From assembly GCA_001970855.1 (NCBI GenBank), contig LSSN01005097.1, positions 1 through 19,901 of the forward strand: a DNA stretch of 19,901 nucleotides, written 5' to 3'. The notes below the pieces were generated by a model. It saw nothing but the letters and a program-made list of their open reading frames with translations, did not search any database and was not told the origin of the DNA. Each line of letters opens with the position of its first letter. Position 1 is the stretch's first letter. Below, in pieces: positions 1 to 9,000 of this stretch. This DNA comes from Smittium culicis. Lineage: Eukaryota; Kickxellomycota; Harpellomycetes; Harpellales; Legeriomycetaceae. Made by a program: the position numbers and the translations under genes.

Positions 1-2
1 CG

Positions 3-31
3 GGTAGGCTCATGTCAGAGGAGCCTATACC
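3..31. repeat. GC-rich hairpin at the window edge
   Basis: The arms ggtaggctc (3-11) and gagcctatacc (21-31) pair with a two-base bulge around a loop of about 9 nt. The segment is much richer in G+C than its surroundings. It may be the end of an RNA gene or mobile element that lies mostly outside the window; this cannot be decided from what is present. Confidence 0.4.
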
Positions 32-245
32 GGGTGCATGAACATTGGACATTCTTATATTAAAATTGTGCGATAGCTATTTATAGAAAGAGAAATTTAT
101 CTTGATAATTTTCATATAAAAGGAAGGGCTTTTATAATAAATTTTGTAAAGTAAATGAATTATTTGGATGCTGTATATTATGAGCTTTGGAAATAGTAAA
201 ATGTATTTTTTTAATTTCAGGAAATTGACTATTCCCATTTATGAG

Positions 246-308
246 TAATCATTCGCTATCTGGAGCTGGCTAATCACTTGACAAATTTAAGCTGTTAATC
301 ATTCGCTA
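246..308. repeat. 13-bp direct repeat pair
   Basis: The sequence taatcattcgcta occurs at 246-258 and again at 296-308, 50 bp apart. No function is recognised. It could be a footprint or short local duplication. Confidence 0.4.
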
Positions 309-1243
309 AAAATAAAAAAAATTATATTCCTATTGATAGGGCTATTTTCAAACCAGCTTTTGATTTTTAACATTTTTCTCAAATAAGCCCTTTTTTTTCA
401 TATGAAATTGCGCTTGAAACTACATATGCAAAATAATTAATAATTCAAAACTTGATTAGTTATAGAATTGCTACACTTATAAGCATTATAGTAGGTTCAT
501 GTCTTTACAGTAGAATAAATGAGTTTTTAGATAAATATATTTCATACTATACTTATGTGCAATAATATAAATTTTATACGAGAGTCGCTAGCTTGATAAC
601 AGCACATAATTTTTTCCCATATAATTGGGCATAATAAATACTCTTTACAAAACTAAATATATTTTAAAAATATATAATTTTCTCCTAATCTGACAATAAA
701 AAAGTTATTAACTATTTTTAAACGCAAAGCACAAGTTGTTATTGCAGTTATAAATACCTTGCACTTGATTTTAGATAGTAGCATTCAAATAATACTCTCT
801 ACATATATTAGTATATGCTATACCTAATGGAAGTATTTTTCCACAATATAGTCGTAGCTAGTATAATATTACGTTTTAAAAATTTCCACACCTTATTAGA
901 CTACGGGAATCTATTAATTAAAACTCAAATATCACTTGTATAGCTAACATGATTTGGAGTTTAATTACTTGTCATTATAGCAACTTTGAAAATTAAAGTT
1001 GAGTAATTACCAATCAATTTATTTCATTTACTGAAATGTATTAATTTACTTCAAGTTTCAAAAAGTTAAATTTTGTCTGGGTATCATTTTGAATATATAG
1101 AATATATTATTGTAGTTATTATACTGAATTTAATTTTATTTTCGAGTCCCATTAATAACTATCTCATCAAATTTATATATAAAGAATATTTAATTTCTAA
1201 ATAAATTTTAGCATTTAAAGTAGAAACATATTTTTTTTAACTC

Positions 1244-1298
1244 TGGTAAAATTATTTTGGATGCATTACATTAATTATTATCCAAAGTAATTTTACCA
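1244..1298. repeat. Inverted repeat (19-bp arms, one mismatch)
   Basis: The left arm at 1244-1262 (tggtaaaattattttggat) is the reverse complement of the right arm at 1280-1298 except for one base. The loop is 17 nt. The outer flanks (actc before, gagt after) also complement each other, offset by a few bases. This would fold into a stable hairpin and resembles the core of a palindromic miniature element. No transcript or gene is attached to it. Confidence 0.65.
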
Positions 1299-1650
1299 AA
1301 AAATGAGTTCAAGTATTGAATATATTCTATAATTAATCCTCTATCATAGTAGCTTTGATATTTTGACATTATAAAAAAAATGATAAATTAAGCCTTGTTG
1401 AAAAGATTAGTCATGAAATAAGTTATATTTTAATTTTTAGTTTTATAAAATTTTAAATTTAATACCACCGTAGATTAAATTGGGATATTACAATTTTTAT
1501 GCCAGCTGAAAATTTATGTATTTTATAAATGCATAAAAAATTCGCATTTTTTTTTTGTTTCAGAGAGTTTATTAAACATAATTTAAAAGTATACAAAAAA
1601 CTAATAAAAAATATTTAAAAAGTTAAAAAAATATTAAAAAAATAGTTTTT

Positions 1651-1712
1651 CAACCGACCCCCCTCCGCCGCTCTAGCAGCTCCATACCCACTGAGCATTG
1701 GTTCAAGGAACT
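1651..1712. other. GC-rich island of unknown origin
   Basis: A run containing ccgacccccctccgccgctc sits directly after an A-rich stretch, in striking contrast to the surrounding AT-rich DNA. It includes a GGTTCAA motif (1700-1706) that recalls a pol III B-box or tRNA T-loop, but no acceptable stem surrounds it and no cloverleaf can be drawn. Read on the minus strand, a GC-rich segment runs into long T tracts. It may be a SINE-like remnant. No function is claimed. Confidence 0.35.
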
Positions 1713-1793
1713 ATCAACATATAATTTATAAGGTTATATTCTCTCTAATGTGTTTGAATAGTTTTTATTTGATCAAAACAACGTCTGCTTGAC

Positions 1794-1963
1794 TTGACCT
1801 TTTCAGGGGCAAGTTGGCTTATTTTGTTCTACCGCAATAATCCAACCAAATGTCAATCTGATAAATTAAAATAAAATATAATTCTTTATTGGATATTTAC
1901 TACAACATACCCAATAAAATATGATTTACAATAGGTTTATCCAATTATGAGGTTTAACTAAGT
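1794..1963 (+). mobile_element. piggyBac-like MITE, subfamily 2, right end missing (copy D)
   Basis: This begins with a degenerate TTAA (ttga) followed by ccttttcaggggcaagttgg. It aligns along its length with the complete copy at 17341-17538. Shared landmarks in order are the CAGGGGCA terminus, a gtTCTACC / agCTACC block, ATCCAACCAAA, GATAAAT, a central short palindrome (ttattgg / ccaataa) and CCAATTAT near the right end. The last 30 bp or so, including the right terminal repeat, are absent, and the next element begins at 1964. It has no coding capacity. Movement would need a transposase supplied in trans. Assignment to the piggyBac superfamily rests on the TTAA target and CCCTTT-type ends and is an inference. 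Confidence 0.7.
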
Positions 1964-2160
1964 TTAAACCTTTTATGGGTGGTAGACTATTTTTGGACTA
2001 CAAAATATAGTTGGCTGCGTTCGATGAAAATATGTTAATTCCGATGACTTAAGAAATACTGGTATGTTTTTTAATAGCAGCAAATAATAAATTGCTTATA
2101 AATTATTTACGAATCAATAAATTCAAAGACTTTAAAGAGTATTGAACGGGAAAGGGTTAA
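1964..2160 (+). mobile_element. piggyBac-like MITE, subfamily 1 (copy A)
   Basis: The element is 197 bp including a TTAA at each end (1964-1967 and 2157-2160). The left terminus is accttttatgggtggtagac; the right terminus, read inward, is aaccctttcccgtt. It is homologous along its length to the copies at 2317-2512 (+) and 16424-16619 (-), sharing the ATTTTTG..CTACAAAA block and an internal TTAATTCCGA block. It has no ORF. It abuts the truncated copy D, so it may have inserted at or near the end of that element. Confidence 0.8.
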
Positions 2161-2316
2161 AAATATAGCAAAAAATTATTTCGCAGGCTTTAACTCCGAT
2201 AGAAAAAGAAAATTATTGCATAAAATTAAGCATCGAATAAAATTTCTGGAATTTCTATAAATTGTTTGGATATATAAGGATTCGCCATATACACATAAGT
2301 AACATGCTTGTTTGCT

Positions 2317-2512
2317 TTAACCCTTTATAGGGCGGTATTCTGTTTTTGATCTACAAAAATAACCAATCGAGTTCAAAAAAGCTAATTTAATTCCGAGCCT
2401 CATAAGATTGTTGGCTTGTTGTAGAATAGTGGCCAATAAAATGTTTACTTAAAAGTTATAAACGAATAAATAAATAAATTTTTATTAAGAGTGTTGTTTA
2501 GGTAAAGGTTAA
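2317..2512 (+). mobile_element. piggyBac-like MITE, subfamily 1 (copy B)
   Basis: The element is 196 bp bounded by TTAA at 2317-2320 and 2509-2512. It begins ccctttatagggcggtattc and ends in aggtaaagg before TTAA. It is colinear with copy A, 156 bp away in the same orientation, with the same TTTTTGATCTACAAAA and TTAATTCCGA landmarks but considerable divergence, so it is not a recent tandem duplicate. It ends about 245 bp before the calcineurin A start codon and could have contributed promoter sequence to that gene (inference). Confidence 0.8.
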
Positions 2513-2757
2513 TAATTTTTATATTTAATTAATAAATCAGTAAGCCATCCTCTCTCATAAAATAATATCATTAAAAACTGTATAATTGCTAGTAAAAAAA
2601 ATTCTATTTTCATGAGTTATAAAACTATATTTGATATTTAATTTAACAATGACATCAATATTTCATTATTAGAAAATTATTTAAAAATATACGTAATAAA
2701 TTTGATTAAAATAGGCATCAAAGTCAAAAAATTATTTACTAAAAAAATAAATCTGTT

Positions 2758-5700
2758 ATGTGCTCAAGGGATTTTAAAATTGTTATAGGGGATACTGACT
2801 CTGAAGATGAATTTGGAATAGAAAGCGATAATCATTTCCCTAGACAATACCTTCCATACTGTTCCGGGAGCGGATTGGTTCCAACAATGACAGGAAGAGT
2901 AGCTAAAGGTATACAAGTTCGTATTTCTCCAGCTTAATTTCTAAAGTTGAATTGATTCAAAAAGTTTTATTTTTAATTGTAATAATTCAAAAATATTATA
3001 ATAAAAATACATATATTGCAATAATTATTAATGTGATATTTTTTATTAGATGTAATTCAACCAATAAATAGAATACCTCGAAATAATGAAGTCTTCATCG
3101 GCGAAGACCATAACAATATAAACCTGGAATTCATTAAGCTTCATTTTAAATACGAAGGAAGGTTGTCTGAGTACCAAGCAGCTAAAATAATTCAAACTGC
3201 AACTAAATTGTTTTCCGAGCTCCCGAATACGCTATCCGTTCGCGCTCCGACATCTAGTAAATTTTATTTGCTATAAGATATACATTAATATAGTATAAAT
3301 AGTCTACTGTATAATTTTTCACTAAAAATCAATAATCAAATGTTAAATATATTCATTTTATGGATGATTCAATTGAATAGTTTGTGGAGATATACACGGT
3401 CAGTACTATGATTTAATAAAGCTACTTGGAATTGGCGGAGATCCTGAAGAAAACCAATATATATTTCTCGGCGACTACGTTAACAGAGGATATTTTTCTA
3501 CAGAAGTAAACTAAATTTTATACAAAAAATGCAAATTTGAAGTACTTTTATAAAAATTTATTTTCGTACACTTGAAAATATTAGGTTTCAAATTACAAAT
3601 TTAATAATGTAATTATTAGAACGATTCAACTCTTAACATTTATAATATCATGTAAAAATATATTTATAGACTCTGTTATACTTATACTCATTGAAAATCA
3701 TGTATCCTGATAATATTCATCTTCTTCGAGGAAGTCACGAGTGTAAACACTTATGCGATCACTTCACATTTAGGGCAGAATGCATACACAAATATTCAAA
3801 AAAAACTTACAACTTGGCTATAGAGTCATTTAAGAGTTTACCTATTGCTGCAGTAGTAGACAACAAGTTTCTGTGTGTTCATGGCGGAATAGGGCCTGAC
3901 ATAAAAAATTTAGGTGATATAGATAAGGTACGAACAGGTTTTTTTTTCAATTAAATATATTTCTTTAGGCATAGCTATCCGATTCCATTTATTTTAAAAA
4001 ACCCACCACTGCAAAAACACTTAGAAAAATAATTTAAATAAAGTGATATAATTATATTTAGATAAACAGATTTAGAGAAATTCCATATAGGGGATCATTT
4101 TGCGACTTAATTTGGTCAGATCCATCTGAAAACTATGGGTATGACCCTATTTCAATAAAATTTTCTCACAATCATAATCGAGGATGCTCGTATAATTACA
4201 CATATAACACTATATGCAACTTTTTATTTGAGAATGATTTATTAACAATTGTGAGGAGCCATGAAGTACAAGACCAAGGGTATAAGTTGCACAAAAAATC
4301 ACAGCAGAGTGGATTCCCGTCTCTTATATCAGTATTCAGTGCACCCAATTATTTAGACGTTTACAGTAATAAAGCCGCAATAGTGAAGTATCAAAAAGAT
4401 AATATAGTGAACATTGTTCAGTTTGACAGGACCGAACATCCATACTATCTCCCTAATTTCATTGACGCTTTTACTTGGTCAATACCGTTCATGTGCGAAA
4501 AAATAAACGAATTGCTATTAATAATATTAGAAATAGGCACTAACGAGATTGAAAATGACGAGTCTGATCACACGAGTTCTTGTGGATTTATGAGCGACCG
4601 TTATTACTCGGATGAAAGCGATTTTAGTGAAGAATTTTCGCTAAGCGGCGAAAGAAGTAGATTGGGAAGGTCGATTTCCAAGCCTCAAACTAAAATCTCG
4701 CTGCCAGATACTAGTTCATCGAGTTTTTTATCACCTACAAAAAATAAGCCGATGGCAAAAATCATGATTAAAATAAATGACACTGAAACGATAAATCTAA
4801 GATTAAATAATAACAGGAGAAAAAAAATCCAAGACGTTTCTGATCACGTATCAGATGAGTATTTAAACTCCGTTGACAAAGTAATAAAAATTAGCCCTTC
4901 ATCTAGTAAATGTAATTATACAAGTTCACACGAAAATTCAGAAAAAATTGCAAAAGATGATGATGAGAATAGATATAGTAGCGAAAAACAAAAATTTAAT
5001 TTAAAGAATTCAATTTCCACTCTGGGTTCATCCAAGGGCACGATTATCTCAAACTCAAGCGAAAAAAATTCAAGAGACAGTATTTATTCCTCTACTAATG
5101 AAAAATTAACTGAAATAACTAATGATATGCCAGACGAACCGATAAGAGATTTTGGATTTATTGAAAGCAAGGAAAATGGAGAGAGCGATTATGAACCAAA
5201 CAACGATAGAGAAAACAAAGTACCTAAATACAAACCAAAATCCAAATATGAGGAGGCTAAACAGCCAAATGGCCAGACGAAAGGCAAAATAAAGTCGTCG
5301 CTGATAAAAAAAATTATAGCTGTTGGCAAGTTCGCGGTTCTTTTCAAAAACATGCGCGAGCAGGCGGAGACGGTTTCTGAAATGAGGTACAACATCAACA
5401 GCGAGTACTTGCCCAAGAAAAACTTGACGATTGGGATCCAGTCGCTGAAAAACCAGCTGAGAAGTTTTGATGAGGCGAAAAAGTCCGACCAGTTGAACGA
5501 AATGATACCTCGATGCTCGCATTCGCACAACCGTCATGGATGCTCACCCGTTAGCGGGGGTAACAGCGGCAGTTATGGCATGAAAGCTAGCTACGCGGGG
5601 ATAGGCACATACGTTTCCAGAAGCGGCTGCAGCATTAATAGCGCAAATAGCTGCCACAACAACAGTAGTAGCAACAACCTAGCTTCTAAGTATGGTAACA

Positions 5701-5888
5701 GGGTCGGGTATAGCAGCAATCTCTGCCACAGCAACTACCGTAGTCAACATTTGAACAAATTAAAAATGGCCAGTAAAAGCCCTGAACTATCACAAAGTGC
5801 AGTTTCACTTGAAGAGTATACAAACTTGCCAAATATATATTTAAAATCGGACAATGAATCCAGTCCTGAACCTGAATCTGATGGTTAA
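2758..5888 (+). CDS. CNA1: Calcineurin A-like Ser/Thr phosphatase catalytic subunit (PP2B), five exons
   Basis: Ca2+/calmodulin-regulated protein phosphatase of the PPP family. Assembled as join(2758..2908, 3050..3256, 3381..3505, 3670..3927, 4062..5888), 855 aa. All four introns are GT..AG (donors gtatac, gtaaat, gtaaac, gtacga) and phases agree. An in-frame TAA lies upstream of the ATG. Motifs in order: GDIHG (D123, H125), GDYVNRG (150-156), RGSHE (181-185), HGG (H232), NRGCSY, RSHE (H314), SAPNYLDVY, then the B-subunit-binding helix at about 390-407. A Ser/Asn-rich insert of roughly 240 residues follows, then a calmodulin-binding segment (about 657-686, [19 protein letters not shown]) and an autoinhibitory segment (about 714-731, [16 protein letters not shown]). 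A Ser/Asn/His/Cys-rich tail ends the protein. Oddity: the usual GDYVDRG Asp is Asn (N154) and the metal-binding Asn of RGNHE is Ser (S183), so activity may be reduced or lost. The identity as PP2B is secure; whether it is active is not. Confidence 0.93.
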
Positions 5889-5945
5889 AATAAAAAATAT
5901 ACTAGTATGTAATTAACTTTTTGTTTATATTTTACTACTAAAAAA

Positions 5946-5951
5946 AATAAA
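5946..5951 (+). terminator. Probable poly(A) signal of the calcineurin A gene
   Basis: A canonical AATAAA lies 58 nt after the phosphatase stop codon. It is only 16 bp from the oppositely oriented signal of the convergent WAPL gene. Confidence 0.5.
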
Positions 5952-5967
5952 TATTTAATGAAAGAAT

Positions 5968-5973
5968 TTTATT
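5968..5973 (-). terminator. Probable poly(A) signal of the WAPL-like gene
   Basis: TTTATT on the plus strand reads AATAAA on the minus strand, 98 nt beyond the WAPL-like stop codon. If cleavage follows some 10-30 nt downstream, the two convergent transcripts would overlap or abut. Confidence 0.45.
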
Positions 5974-6071
5974 ACTTTAATTATTAGTACAGTTGTTGAG
6001 ATATATGTAGTAAGGTATACGTGAAAAAGAAATAAAGGATGAGATATTAAGCACGTAATAAGTTTTTAGAT

Positions 6072-9000
6072 TTATCCCAATTTGAATTCGTTTAATATAA
6101 TATAAAGTTTATGGCATTGGGTGGGAATTAAGCTATTCTTTACATGCTCTTGGTTAACAGGAGTATCAGAAAGCAGCAATATCAACAAGTGGTTCAATCC
6201 AGACAAAAGAAGAGACAAGTCCAATTCACTATTTAAATCAGAACCATATCTTGACGGTATTTTGGGTGAATTTGATGGCGATGGTGATGATACATGTAAT
6301 GGCTGATGTATAAAGTTGTTAGTTGTATTTTTATTATGCAAAACTAGTTTTTGAGATATTTCGCTAAAGTGTTTTAGTGGCGAGTCTTTTATAGATCCAA
6401 AGATATGAAAACTGCTTTCTTTTTCAATAGTGGATTTTTTGGAATTTGAAGAGCCCAAATACGGGTCAGTTTTAATTTCTACAAATGGCGTTAGATTTCT
6501 GGATTTGATTTTGGGATATGAGCTTTTAAAAGTATTCAATTTGAGCGCAGAAGTGCAAAAGAAAGTAAGAATGCTAGTGGCAGATGGGCAAGTGCAGTTA
6601 TTTACACACGAATTTAATAGATAGCAACTATTAGAAATCTTTGTGCTTATTAGCAAGTGTGAAGCTTTTGAAGAAAGTTCATAGAGTTTTGATATAATAG
6701 AAATTGTTAATATCATAATATCATGATATTGGAGTGGTAAAATCTCATAAAAAATAGATGAATCATGATTTTTGTATTGATTTGATTTTATGCTGTTGTC
6801 GTCCAGGATTGAAACGGCTGGAGATGAGTTTATACAATCAATTAAGCCTGGGAGCGTCAAAACTTTGCATATTGTGCTAAAAACGCTTTGATTTAGTAAT
6901 AAGTCAGTGGTTCCTTCAAATCGGGTCAACGTAGTATTCAAAGCTCGCAACAAAGATGATATTAAATCGTTAAAACGAAGAACTCTTTTGTGTGCTCCTA
7001 AGGAAAGGCTGTCGTATGGTGTATAGATGATATCATTATTCAATGCAGTGCTACTAGAGTTATTTATACATGGTCCATTAGTACCTTTTTTCATTTGTGT
7101 TTTATTGTGATGAGAATAATGATTGATTAAGACCTTGGTTGCAAATGCCAATAAGCTTGAGAGGGAAGGTATTGCGATAGATAGATCAAACCCGAAACCA
7201 AAATTATTTTGGCTCGAGATATTATTTGAGTCAGGTTCAACAGATAAAGCGTATTCGAGTAGTCTCAGGCTCATTTCAATCAAGCTAAAATCCGAATTAT
7301 CTTGATGGGTATCAGATGTTTCACAGGTAAAAAATGAGCAAATTGAATTTATATTAGACGAATTGAGTATAAAATTGGGGATGTATTTATTCCAGGTCAA
7401 ATCGATGATTTGTGAAATGCACCCACTTGCAACCATTTCCTTTCTAACAATGTTACTGAGAGAAATTGCAGCAGGCGAAGGCTCCAGAGTTAGTTTATAA
7501 AGTATTGTGTTAAATAAAAAATCAAGGTCAGGCTCGAAGTTTTCATTAAAACATCCGATGCTTTTTAAAATATTTTTTGTTAAGAAGGCTTTACTTGAGC
7601 TAGATTTTGAAGGTGGATGATTTTTTGATAAGTAGACTTTTTCTAAATTGTTAGAGCTATTAAATAAAATTATTATTTCTACAACTCTTTCTAATGCACG
7701 GTGTTCTAGAATGAGCTCATATCCTACTTTAGGGTTGATGTCAAGTACAGCTATCATGAATAGCAAGAAAGTAAACGACTGGACTTTAGTTAATAGATCA
7801 GAATATTCAGGTGACAAGTTGTTGTGAAATGGCTTTGATAGTATATTAAAAAGATCAAAAGTAGCTGGATTTGTACAAATAACTTTAATAAAACTACTAT
7901 CAAGCATTTTTGATAAAAGTTTAAAGTAAACGCGAATGCTAGATTCAGTATTTTGAACTAAAGACAGTCTATCAATAAAAGTGTTTAGATTTTTAGAAAG
8001 CTTTAAGATTTTTTCAGAGCTACAATCGTAATCATTGTCATGAGGAGCTAAAAAGTCATTGGATGTGAATTTGTTATGGAGGAGTGTATGATTTTGGCTA
8101 TTTGAGACGTTCCAAACAATATCTTCGTAATCTGAGTCACACATGATTTCATTAACGCTCGAGTTAGAGTTACTAAATCGAAGTTGAGAATTACTAGCTT
8201 GAGAGCTAGAAATATTTTTAGATTTCATGAACGATTTTCCGTAAGTGTAAGAAATATTTTTTGAAGCGCGTGAGCGTATGAGCGGACCAGTAGAAGGATG
8301 TTCATTATTTAATAGATGGTTTTTTGAATTAAATGGGGTGTTATTTAATAAAGATTCTTCGCTGCTAATGCTTGAAGATTCAATGCTCCACGAATCAAAG
8401 TTATCATTATCTTCGATTTGGACATTTGCAGATAATAAAGGCTGGGTAAATGAGCTGTTTTCAAAAGATGAATCAATATTGAAGGAATGGAGACTGTTTT
8501 TATAATTAAATCTGGAGCTTAATGAGAATGAAATATCTTCAAAGTTTTTTGAATTTGGTTCAGCAGTACAATCAGGTCTCTCTTTTTTGGCTGGCCTAAC
8601 AATTTCAAGGTTCAAATTAAAACTGCCTAATTTGCCAAGCTTAGATTTATACACTTTTGGTTTAGTAGATAATTTTTTTTTTAATGATTTAGATTTAGAC
8701 TTGGGCTTTTTAACCTCATTTTTTGACATAGATGAACTTTTGACGGTGTCTTTATTTTTAATAGGGTACTTTATTGGTTTTACATTTTTGATATTCAGAT
8801 CCTTTTCTTTAAGCGAGTTTTTTATTAATATGACGGGCGTATACCTATATGATTTTATATTCTGAGATGCTTTGAAAGGCTTTCTTGAATAAATTATGGG
8901 AGAAGAGTAGTTGGTTTTAGATTTGTGGACATTTGGTTTATATTGAAGTAAAGGTGTAGTTTTGATGTTTGAATTGACTACAATAGGTAGCGGCCTATTT

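Larger units (their letters stand above)
1..1793. other. Intergenic region, no gene recognised
   Basis: AT-rich DNA dense in stop codons on both strands, with no open frame of useful length and no family match. It contains a GC-rich hairpin at 3-31, a 13-bp direct repeat at 246-258 and 296-308, a long inverted repeat at 1244-1298 and a GC-rich island at 1651-1712. These are listed separately. The rest looks like neutral spacer or decayed mobile DNA; that is an inference. Confidence 0.6.

Noticed and set aside
1660..1720. Possible tRNA around the GGTTCAA motif
   Set aside because: No T-stem pairing, anticodon arm or acceptor stem can be built.
5106..5537. Two minus-strand open frames opposite the 3' exon of the phosphatase
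   Set aside because: Shadows of the calcineurin A coding strand; the sense strand carries the recognised calmodulin-binding and autoinhibitory motifs.
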